The notes under the pieces: generated by a model
Seen by the model: the letters and a program-made list of their open reading frames with translations, nothing else
What the model was told of the DNA's origin: nothing
The model's database searches: none
Translations under genes and position numbers: made by a program
In this document: piece after piece, positions 1 through 6,032 of the stretch
How positions within the stretch are numbered: position 1 is the first letter of the stretch
Layout of the letters: each line of letters opens with the position of its first letter
Assembly: GCA_030746455.1 (NCBI GenBank)
Contig: JASLMQ010000662.1
Location: forward strand, 1 to 7,332
Reading direction: 5' to 3'
DNA: 7,332 bases
Origin: Candidatus Latescibacterota bacterium
GTDB lineage: Bacteria > Latescibacterota > UBA2968 > GCA-2709665

Positions 1-1185
1 CCAGAGGCCGCCGAAACCGAGCTGCCCCCGGAGCAGCGGCTTCTCGTAATCCTTGGGGAACACGATGTATCGATGGTGGGCCCGGTCGTAGATCACGCCC
101 ACCAGAAGGAAGAGCATCGCCGTGATGGTCCCGTGGTTGAACATCTGGAAGACGGCCCCGTTCATCCCATGCGGCGTAAAGGCCGACATTCCCAGCATCA
201 CATAGCCCATGTGGCTGATGCTCGAATAGGCCACCAGGCTCTTCAGATCCGATTGCGCCATCGCCACCAGCGCCCCGTACACGATGTTGATCACCCCGAA
301 GACCGCGATCATCACGCTGAAGTATTTCGTCTCCTCCGGCAACATCGGGTAGTTGAACCGAAGCATCCCGTACGTCCCCATCTTCAGCAGCACGCCCGCC
401 AGGATTACGCTGATGGGGGTGGGGGCCTCCACGTGGGCGTCGGGAAGCCAGGTATGGAACGGGAACATCGGGATCTTGATGGCGAAGGCGATGAACATCG
501 CCATCCAGATCACGGCCGGAGCCGAGCGCCCGAAGATGAGCCCGGTGCGCAGCCACTCCGAGTGGTTGGCCTGGTCCATCATCACCAGCATGTTGAACGT
601 GTGCTTGCCCGTGGCGGGATCGGTCACGTTGAAGTACATGGCCAGCATGGTCAGCAGGAGCAGCACGCTGCCGGCAAGGGTGTAGAGGAAGAACTTGATG
701 GCCGCGTACTCCTTCCTCGGCCCTCCCCAGATCCCGATCAGGAAGTACATCGGCAGCAGCATGATCTCCCAGAAGACGTAGAACATGAAGAAGTCCAGCG
801 ACACGAACACCCCCTGCATGCCCGTTTCGAGCAGGAGGAAGAGGGCGAAGTAGCCCTTCATGCCGCGGTCGATCTTCCAGGACGCGAGGATGCACAGGAA
901 TCCGAGCAGGGCCGTGAGCAGCACCATAGTGATGCTCAGGCCGTCGGTCCCGACGTGGTAGTCGATGTTGAAGGTCGGGATCCACGGTGCCCGCACGATG
1001 AACTGCATGCCCCCCACGGACCGGTCGAAGGCCTGGAACAGCCAGACCGCAAGGGCAAGACATCCGCCGGTGGTGGCCAGGGCGACCCAGCGGATCGCGT
1101 TCGTGGACTTCCCGGGTAACAGCAAGATCACCACGGAGCCCAGCACGGGGCCAAACGTCAAGAGCGTCAGAATCCACTGTTCCAT
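1..1185 (-). CDS. nuoM: NADH-quinone oxidoreductase subunit M (ND4, antiporter-like proton pump), 5' part
   Basis: An open frame runs from the ATG at 1185 through the left edge without a stop, giving the first 395 residues of a protein that normally has about 500. NuoM is one of three antiporter-like subunits that move protons across the membrane, lying between NuoL and NuoN. Key residues are present: E140 in YVFWEIMLLPMYFLIG, K237 in AFAIKIPMFPFHTWLPDAH, H244, and K268 in ILAGVLLKMGTYGMLRF. SDLKSLVAYSSISHMGYVMLG (about 312-332) and FNHGTITAMLFLLVG (about 349-363) are further family motifs. After YDRAHHR (366-372) the loop seems longer than usual, with PKDYEKPLLRGQLG before GFGGLW. The start has a strong purine-rich Shine-Dalgarno. 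The final helices are outside the window. nuoN is expected next, but this cannot be checked here. Confidence 0.96.
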   Translation of the reverse strand, partial: MEQWILTLLTFGPVLGSVVILLLPGKSTNAIRWVALATTGGCLALAVWLFQAFDRSVGGMQFIVRAPWIPTFNIDYHVGTDGLSITMVLLTALLGFLCILASWKIDRGMKGYFALFLLLETGMQGVFVSLDFFMFYVFWEIMLLPMYFLIGIWGGPRKEYAAIKFFLYTLAGSVLLLLTMLAMYFNVTDPATGKHTFNMLVMMDQANHSEWLRTGLIFGRSAPAVIWMAMFIAFAIKIPMFPFHTWLPDAHVEAPTPISVILAGVLLKMGTYGMLRFNYPMLPEETKYFSVMIAVFGVINIVYGALVAMAQSDLKSLVAYSSISHMGYVMLGMSAFTPHGMNGAVFQMFNHGTITAMLFLLVGVIYDRAHHRYIVFPKDYEKPLLRGQLGFGGLW

Positions 1186-1286
1186 CCGTCGACCTTCCTC
1201 CCTCGTATCGTCCAGCTACAGCCGGGGGCCGCCGCGGCTCCAGCGGGCGGCGACCGGGTTGGGCAGTCGTCCTGCCCCCAGCGCAT
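1186..1286 (-). other. nuoL-nuoM intercistronic spacer with possible stem-loops
   Basis: This 101-nt spacer is the longest gap between genes in the window. Just after the nuoL stop, GGGCAG-GACGA-CTGCCC can form a 6-bp hairpin with a 5-nt loop (1261-1277). Further on, GCCGCC and GGCGGC can pair around a 12-nt loop (1228-1251). No U-tract follows either stem, so neither looks like an intrinsic terminator. An RNA-stability or processing role is only a guess, and short stems arise easily by chance in GC-rich DNA. No promoter is recognised. Confidence 0.3.
1193..1204 (-). promoter_or_regulatory. Shine-Dalgarno region of nuoM
   Basis: The minus strand reads GAGGGAGGAAGG here, ending 7 nt before the ATG at 1185. 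It is a strong ribosome binding tract, as expected for a gene 101 nt from its neighbour that cannot rely on translational coupling. It supports the chosen nuoM start. Confidence 0.65.
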
Positions 1287-3341
1287 CTAGACCATTCGGA
1301 TGACCATGATGACCAGAATGCCCACCAGCACCATCACCACGTAGGACTGGAGTCGTCCCGTCTGAACCTGCCTGAGGCTCGCGCCCGCTCGGGTGATCAC
1401 CCCGGCCACGCCGTTCACGGCTCCGTCGACGATCCAGTTGTCGAAGGCCCCCTCGAACCTCGAGATGCCCCGCGTGATGGCGGCGCTGGCATTCACCAGG
1501 CCGTCCACGATCCACTCGTCGAACCAGTCCAGCACAAGGCGCAAGGTGAGCACCGCGCGAATGGCCGTTGCGTCGTAGAGCTCGTCGAAATACCACTTGC
1601 CGTTCAGCGTTCGGAACAGACCACGCCGCTCCAGCCAGGACGATTCCTTGGCGATCATCTCCTCCCGCCGGTTGTAGTAGGTCCGGTATGCGATCAGGAT
1701 GCCGCAGGCCGCCACCAGGATTGAAAGCGCCATCGCCAGATAGTGGGCCGTGTGGTTCGCCTCGTCGTGCGCGCCGTGCCCGGCCTGCGCCCCGCCGTGC
1801 GTCGCCTGAGCAGCGGCGGCAAGAGGAGCCGGCTCCTGCACCAGATCGTGGAACCATCCCTCACCGATCGGGCTCGGGCTGTACCAGAACCACAGACTCA
1901 GCGCCGCAAGGATCACGAGCGGCACGGTCATCGTTCCCGGCGACTCGTGGGCGTGCTCAATCACCCCAGGGTCCTTCGGTTTACCGTAGAACGTCAGGAA
2001 GATGAGCCGGAACATGTAGAAGGCCGTGAGACCCGCGGCCCCGAATCCCATCAACGGCAGCAGGACATGCCCGACGTGCTCGAACAACCCGAAAGACAGC
2101 GCCCCCGCAAGAATGGCGTCCTTGCTCAGGAAGCCGGATGTGAGGGGCACCCCGGCCAGCGCGACCGTGGCGATCAGAAAGGTCCAGAACGTCAGCGGCA
2201 TCTTGGCCTTGAGGCCCCCCATGTTGCGCATGTCCTGAGGGTCCTCTTCCGAGTGCGAGTGATGCAGCGCGTCGTGCATCGCGTGAATGACGCTGCCCGA
2301 GCCCAGGAACAGACAGGCCTTGAACGCCGCGTGGGTCATCAGGTGGAAGAACCCGGCGACATAGGCCCCGACCCCCAGGCCCATGATCATGTAGCCGAGC
2401 TGGCTGATGGTCGAGTAGGCAAGAACACGTTTGATGTCGTACTGGGCCACTGCGATCGTGGCGCCCAGCATCGCCGTGATCCCTCCGATGTAGGCGATGA
2501 CCACCAGCGCGTCGGGCGTCAGGATCGGGAACATCCGCGTGACCATGTACACGCCGGCCGCCACCATCGTGGCCGCGTGGATCAGGGCGCTCACGGGCGT
2601 GGGGCCCTCCATCGCGTCGGGCAGCCAGACGTGGAGCGGGAACTGCGCCGACTTGCCCACGGCCCCGCAGAACAGACAGAGGCCGGCGACCGTGAGGAGG
2701 GTCCCACTCACCTTCCCCTCGGCGACCCCCTGGAAAACGGCGTCGTAGCTGAACGCGCCGAGCTGCGAGAACAGGATCATGATCCCGATGAAGAACCCCA
2801 GGTCGCCCACCCGGTTCACCAGGAAGGCCTTCTTGCACGCCGACGCGGCGGCCGGCTTCTCGTACCAGAAGCCGATCAGCAGGTAGGAGCTCAAGCCCAC
2901 CAGCTCCCAGAATACGTAGAGCAGGAGGAAGTTGTCGACGATCACCAGACCGAGCATCGAGAACGAGAACAGGGCCAGGAAACCGAAGAACCGGTGGTAG
3001 CGCGGGTCGCCCGCCATATACCCCACCGAGTAGAGGTGCACCAGCCCGGAAACGACGGTCACCACCATCAGCATCACGATCGCGATGTTGTCGATCAGCA
3101 GCCCCACCGAGATCGTCACGAGCTCCAGGTCCAGCCAGACCCAGCGGTCGGTATCCAACCTGAAGTCGGGATCGTAGGCGGAAAGTGCCTGAATCAGGAG
3201 GCGCAGGGAAAGCAGGAAGGCAATGCCGATGGCGGCCAGCGGGACCCAATCGCCGCCACGCGGGAGGCGCTTGCCCAGGAAGGCCTGAATGCCGAAGGCG
3301 ATCAGCGGAAGTGCAGGGATCAGAAGAATGTCGAGAGGCAT
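1287..3341 (-). CDS. nuoL: NADH-quinone oxidoreductase subunit L (ND5, distal antiporter-like proton pump)
   Basis: The product is 684 aa, the longest membrane subunit, placed at the tip of the membrane arm. An N-terminal antiporter domain includes LYSVGYM (104-108 region) and FWELVGLSSYLLIGFW with the key glutamate E146. The core Proton_antipo_M region holds D180 (NRVGD), K230 (GAVGKSAQFPLHVWLPDA), H255, H333, H337, K341 and the channel lysine K407 (TSGFLSKDAI). A histidine-rich loop spans about 515-533. From about 570 on comes the lateral amphipathic helix that clamps nuoM/N/K; it contains a repeated FDxWIVDGxVN motif (607-617 and 633-643). A final helix near 666-682 closes the protein. I prefer the ATG at 3341 because family proteins begin just there. 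An in-frame TTG at 3356 would add MLGGD, and a G7 tract lies between the two. Neither start has a well-spaced Shine-Dalgarno. nuoM follows after 101 nt. Confidence 0.97.
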   Translation of the reverse strand: MPLDILLIPALPLIAFGIQAFLGKRLPRGGDWVPLAAIGIAFLLSLRLLIQALSAYDPDFRLDTDRWVWLDLELVTISVGLLIDNIAIVMLMVVTVVSGLVHLYSVGYMAGDPRYHRFFGFLALFSFSMLGLVIVDNFLLLYVFWELVGLSSYLLIGFWYEKPAAASACKKAFLVNRVGDLGFFIGIMILFSQLGAFSYDAVFQGVAEGKVSGTLLTVAGLCLFCGAVGKSAQFPLHVWLPDAMEGPTPVSALIHAATMVAAGVYMVTRMFPILTPDALVVIAYIGGITAMLGATIAVAQYDIKRVLAYSTISQLGYMIMGLGVGAYVAGFFHLMTHAAFKACLFLGSGSVIHAMHDALHHSHSEEDPQDMRNMGGLKAKMPLTFWTFLIATVALAGVPLTSGFLSKDAILAGALSFGLFEHVGHVLLPLMGFGAAGLTAFYMFRLIFLTFYGKPKDPGVIEHAHESPGTMTVPLVILAALSLWFWYSPSPIGEGWFHDLVQEPAPLAAAAQATHGGAQAGHGAHDEANHTAHYLAMALSILVAACGILIAYRTYYNRREEMIAKESSWLERRGLFRTLNGKWYFDELYDATAIRAVLTLRLVLDWFDEWIVDGLVNASAAITRGISRFEGAFDNWIVDGAVNGVAGVITRAGASLRQVQTGRLQSYVVMVLVGILVIMVIRMV

Positions 3342-3399
3342 ATCCCCCCCAAGCAATACCGGAGCTGCCGCACGGCTCGACGGTCCGGCAGAAAGGTGG

Positions 3400-3705
3400 T
3401 CACCTGCTGAGTGAGTCCAGTCGGTCTACGTTCACCATCTGGTAGTTGCGGTAGATGTTGAGCACGATGGCCAGAGCCACAGCCGCCTCGGCGGCCGCAA
3501 GAACGATTACGAAGACCGCGAAGACCTGTCCGTGGATGCCCGAGTCGGTGAAGCGGGAGAAGGCCACGAGGTTGAGGTTGGCCCCGTTGAGGATCAGCTC
3601 GACCCCAATCAGCACGCTGATGGCGTTGCGCCGGGTGGTCACGGCCAGGATTCCCAGGCAGAACAGCATCGCCCCGATGACAAGGTAGTGTTGCAGCGTG
3701 ATCAT
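3400..3705 (-). CDS. nuoK: NADH-quinone oxidoreductase subunit K (ND4L homologue)
   Basis: The product is a 101-aa protein with three transmembrane helices, the normal NuoK size. NuoK sits in the membrane arm between NuoJ and NuoN and carries two buried glutamates of the proton pathway. Both are present: E36 in GVELILNGANLN and E73 in AAAEAAVALAI, matching E36 and E72 of E. coli. The MxLxHYLxxGAxLFxxG start is typical. The ATG overlaps the nuoJ stop by 4 nt, an arrangement that usually keeps equal output of the two subunits. A 58-nt spacer separates its TGA from nuoL. Confidence 0.97.
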   Translation of the reverse strand: MITLQHYLVIGAMLFCLGILAVTTRRNAISVLIGVELILNGANLNLVAFSRFTDSGIHGQVFAVFVIVLAAAEAAVALAIVLNIYRNYQMVNVDRLDSLSR

Positions 3706-4217
3706 GACTCTCCCTCTTCCTCCTCTTCGTCGCCGCCGGCCAGCATCGATGCGCCCAGCAGCGCAGCAAGGAGCAGGAATCCCGCCACCTCAAAGGGCAG
3801 CAGGTAGTCCGTCATCAACAGACGCCCGATCTCGGCCGATGTGGATGCGACCTCAACCGACTCCAGGACGGGCCAGCGCGTCTTAAGGATCACGGCCACC
3901 AGCAGGCCGAACGTGATCGCCACCGCCACGACGCTGGGCAGGAACTGCACCCGCTCGGACAGGATCCGGAGGTCGTAAATCCGGTTGGTGAGCATCACCC
4001 CGAAGATCAACAGGATCAGGATGCCCCCCACGTAGATCAGGACCTGCGCGGCGGCCAGGAAGTCGGCATCGAGGAACACGTAGAGTCCCGCCACCCCGAA
4101 AAACGTGAACAGGAGGGCGAAGACCGCGTGGGTCAGGCGGTTAGCGAAAACAACCAGGGCAGCCGAGCCGACGGTGAGTGCCGCGAAACCGTAGAAAACC
4201 AGACTTGTGAGATCCAT
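3702..4217 (-). CDS. nuoJ: NADH-quinone oxidoreductase subunit J (ND6 homologue)
   Basis: The product is a 171-aa membrane protein with five likely transmembrane segments. NuoJ packs between NuoH/NuoA and NuoK and helps link quinone chemistry to the proton channels. The conserved third helix, AAAQVLIYVGGILILLIFGV (about 56-75), contains the glycine pair and the tyrosine (Y62) where the family shows a pi-bulge that changes shape during turnover. A second family motif, PFEVAGFLLLAALLGA (about 141-156), forms the last helix. The protein ends in an unusual run of acids, GGDEEEEEGES. The ATG at 4217 lies 21 nt after nuoI, with only a weak ribosome binding motif (GGAT), so it may depend on coupling to nuoI. 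Its TGA overlaps the nuoK ATG by 4 nt. Length is within the family range and no damage is seen. Confidence 0.95.
   Translation of the reverse strand: MDLTSLVFYGFAALTVGSAALVVFANRLTHAVFALLFTFFGVAGLYVFLDADFLAAAQVLIYVGGILILLIFGVMLTNRIYDLRILSERVQFLPSVVAVAITFGLLVAVILKTRWPVLESVEVASTSAEIGRLLMTDYLLPFEVAGFLLLAALLGASMLAGGDEEEEEGES
3710..3725 (-). promoter_or_regulatory. Purine-rich ribosome binding tract for nuoK inside the nuoJ 3' end
   Basis: The codons for the acidic tail of NuoJ form an all-purine G/A-rich run on the minus strand, including GAGG ending 7 nt before the nuoK ATG at 3705. The same bases thus encode the NuoJ tail and provide a Shine-Dalgarno for nuoK, alongside the ATGA stop/start overlap. 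Confidence 0.6.
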
Positions 4218-4238
4218 AGTCGATCCAGGCTATAGGGA

Positions 4239-4745
4239 TTACTCTGTCGACGCCGTCTCCGCGGCATCGGGTGCGGCTGTCTCGTCCGTCTTCGTCTCGT
4301 ACATCTCCGGACGGGCGAAGACGTAGAGCAGGCCTTCCCGCTCGTAGGTCGAGGACTCGTACTGGGGCGTCATCTTGAGGCACTCGGTCGGGCACGGACT
4401 GACGCAGAGGGCACAGTAGCAGCACAGGGACATGTCGATGTCGAACCGGAGGACCTTCAGCCGCTTCTTCGTCCCCTTCGAAGTGACCCCCAGATCCTCA
4501 TCCTTCCCCGCCTTCTCCGTGTCTATGTAGATGCAGTCGACCGGGCAGGCCCGCGCGCACTGGTCGCATCCGATGCAGTCATCGATGTCGCAGTACAGCT
4601 GGCCGCGCGACCGCTCGAACATCTCCGCCTTCTCCTCCGGGTACTGGAGCGTAACCGAAGGGACGAAGAGGTGCTTGAGGGTCACGTTCATGCCCACCCA
4701 GACCGACCAACCTGCCTCGAACAGATTCCGGAAGTAATTCACCAT
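4239..4745 (-). CDS. nuoI: NADH-quinone oxidoreductase subunit I (two 4Fe-4S ferredoxin-type subunit)
   Basis: The 168-aa product carries the two tetranuclear iron-sulfur clusters (N6a, N6b) that relay electrons toward NuoB and quinone; it lies in the hydrophilic arm against NuoH. The first CxxCxxCxxxCP motif has C57, C60, C63 and C67 (CIGCDQCARACP). The second has C108, C111, C114 and C118 (CCYCALCVSPCP). By family rule each cluster takes three cysteines from one motif and the fourth from the other. Extra cysteines occur at 52, 71, 109 and 122. The linker between motifs is long and charged. The segment after the second motif (TECLKMTPQYESSTYERE) resembles plastid/cyanobacterial NdhI more than proteobacterial NuoI. 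The tail after about residue 148 is acidic and low complexity. The ATG at 4745 is chosen for its AGGAGG; the in-frame extension back to 4829 reads as arginine/glycine-rich non-homologous sequence and is rejected. nuoJ follows at 21 nt. Confidence 0.96.
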   Translation of the reverse strand: MVNYFRNLFEAGWSVWVGMNVTLKHLFVPSVTLQYPEEKAEMFERSRGQLYCDIDDCIGCDQCARACPVDCIYIDTEKAGKDEDLGVTSKGTKKRLKVLRFDIDMSLCCYCALCVSPCPTECLKMTPQYESSTYEREGLLYVFARPEMYETKTDETAAPDAAETASTE

Positions 4746-4755
4746 CTTGAGATCG

Positions 4756-4761
4756 CCTCCT
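4756..4761 (-). promoter_or_regulatory. Shine-Dalgarno of nuoI
   Basis: AGGAGG on the minus strand ends 10 nt before the ATG at 4745. It is the strongest ribosome binding motif in the 85-nt nuoH-nuoI spacer and fixes the nuoI start at the MVNYF methionine. Confidence 0.7.
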
Positions 4762-4830
4762 GCCCGGCCTGTATCTCCTCGAGGTCGCCCCCGAGCCCGT
4801 GCATCTGTTGCGCGCCCCTCCGCGACCACT

Positions 4831-6003
4831 CTATGCCGCCCGAGCCCGCCGTCGCCCGCCCTCCACCAACCCCTGCACCGCCGAACGCAGCAGGAGCAGA
4901 ACGGCGAGGCCCATTGCCGCCATCAGGATCGCCGTTGCCAGGCGGCCAAGCCAGGCGGGGGCGGCCAGCACCCAGACCATCGTGCCCAGCACGCAGAGGA
5001 AGGCGCCCGGCGTCAGCACCTTCCACCCCACGTACATCAACTGATCGACCCGGAGCCGGGGAAGGGTCCAGCGCAGCCACATCTGGACGTAAACGATGGA
5101 CACGGCCTTGCCCATCACCCAGAAGAAACCGCCCGGGTAGGAACCGCCCCAGGGTGCCTGCCAGCCGCCGAGAAAGACCGTCGCGCCCACGATGCCCACG
5201 GCGATCATGGCGGCGTACTCGGCGATGAAGAAGAATGAGAAGCGAATGCCGCTGTATTCGGTGTGGTAGCCGGCCACCAGCTCCGACTCCGCTTCGGGTA
5301 TGTCGAACGGCGTGCGGTTCACCTCGGCCAGCGAGGCGATGAAGTAAATGAAGAACCCGAGGAACGTGAACGGGTTCCTGAACACGAACCAGTTCTGGAT
5401 GCCCCCCTGCTGTGCCCGAACGAACTCCTGCATGCTCAGCGAGGCCACAAGAGGGATCACGCTCAGGAGCACCACGGCGATCGGGATCTCGTAGCTGACC
5501 ACCTGTGCTGCCGATCGCATCGCGCCCAGCAGCGACCATTTGTTGTTGGAGGCCCAACCTGCCATCAGGGTTCCCACTACGCCCAGGGACGAGATGGCCA
5601 GGATGTAGAACAGGCCGACATTCAGGTCGCTCACGATGAGCTTCTCGCCGAATGGCAGGGCCACATAGACCGCGTAGGCGCCGGCGAAGACCACCGCCGG
5701 GGCCAGCCGGTAGAGATATCGGTCCACGGCCGCGGGGACGACGTCCTCCTTGAGCAGCAGCTTGACCCCGTCGGCCAGGGTCTGCGACCAACCGTGCCAC
5801 CCGCCCACTCGCATCGGCCCGAGCCGGTCCTGCATGTGGCCCGCGACCTTGCGCTCGAGCCACACCAGGAAGAGCGCCACTACCGCGATCAGGCCCAGAA
5901 CGGCCGCCCCGGCGACCAACCCGAGCAGCAGCGCAACGTCGTCCGCCGGCACGCCGCTGAGGAAGGGAAGCTGCTCAACCAGTTCGCTTGCTAGCTGCCG
6001 CAT
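4831..6003 (-). CDS. nuoH: NADH-quinone oxidoreductase subunit H (ND1 homologue)
   Basis: The product is a 390-aa polytopic membrane protein that joins the hydrophilic and membrane arms. It forms much of the quinone chamber and the start of the acidic 'E-channel' to the proton pumps. Family signatures appear in order: LERKVAGHMQDRLGPMR (about 49-65), ADGVKLLLKED (about 77-87), NNKWSLLGAMRSAAQVVSYE (about 153-172) and AEVNRTPFDIPEAESELVAG (about 226-245). The last is the conserved cytoplasmic loop, with acidic residues E227, D234, E237, E239 and E241 present. WTLPRLRVDQLM lies near 312-323. I chose the ATG at 6003 because a GGAG stands 6 nt upstream. An in-frame GTG at 6018 would add five residues but has only a weak upstream purine run. 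The gene follows nuoD at 29 nt, and 85 nt separate its TAG stop from nuoI. The basic tail GGRRRARAA is probably cytoplasmic. Confidence 0.96.
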   Translation of the reverse strand: MRQLASELVEQLPFLSGVPADDVALLLGLVAGAAVLGLIAVVALFLVWLERKVAGHMQDRLGPMRVGGWHGWSQTLADGVKLLLKEDVVPAAVDRYLYRLAPAVVFAGAYAVYVALPFGEKLIVSDLNVGLFYILAISSLGVVGTLMAGWASNNKWSLLGAMRSAAQVVSYEIPIAVVLLSVIPLVASLSMQEFVRAQQGGIQNWFVFRNPFTFLGFFIYFIASLAEVNRTPFDIPEAESELVAGYHTEYSGIRFSFFFIAEYAAMIAVGIVGATVFLGGWQAPWGGSYPGGFFWVMGKAVSIVYVQMWLRWTLPRLRVDQLMYVGWKVLTPGAFLCVLGTMVWVLAAPAWLGRLATAILMAAMGLAVLLLLRSAVQGLVEGGRRRARAA

Positions 6004-6009
6004 TTCGAT

Positions 6010-6013
6010 CTCC
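6010..6013 (-). promoter_or_regulatory. Ribosome binding site favouring the nuoH ATG start
   Basis: A GGAG on the minus strand ends 6 nt before the ATG at 6003. It lies downstream of the alternative GTG at 6018, so it can serve only the ATG. This decides the start choice for nuoH. No comparable motif is well placed for the GTG. Confidence 0.6.
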
Positions 6014-6032
6014 GTCACTTGGAAGATGCCGC

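Noticed and set aside
73..1119. 348-codon open frame on the plus strand opposite nuoM
   Set aside because: Same cause: it is register-aligned antisense of nuoM, with a highly charged His/Arg/Glu composition and no recognisable family.
1261..1277. Hairpin after nuoL as an intrinsic terminator
   Set aside because: The stem is only 6 bp and no U-tract follows it. nuoM lies immediately downstream in the same direction with its own ribosome binding site, so transcription must continue.
1743..3410. 555-codon open frame on the plus strand opposite nuoL
   Set aside because: It is in codon register with nuoL and exists because nuoL lacks TTA, CTA and TCA codons in this GC-rich genome. Its translation is rich in H, R, Q, E and D with no domain and no membrane or fold signature.
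4746..4829. N-terminal extension of NuoI upstream of 4745
   Set aside because: The extra 28 residues are Arg/Gly-rich and unlike any NuoI N-terminus, while a strong AGGAGG precedes the ATG at 4745.
4739..5863. 374-codon minus-strand frame inside nuoH
   Set aside because: It is an out-of-frame reading of nuoH with Arg/Gly/Ala-rich composition and no homology I can recognise.
5263..5994. Plus-strand open frame opposite nuoH, and a similar one at 5988-6701 opposite nuoD
   Set aside because: Both mirror real genes codon for codon and show the same charged, low-information composition. The sense genes have unmistakable conserved motifs.
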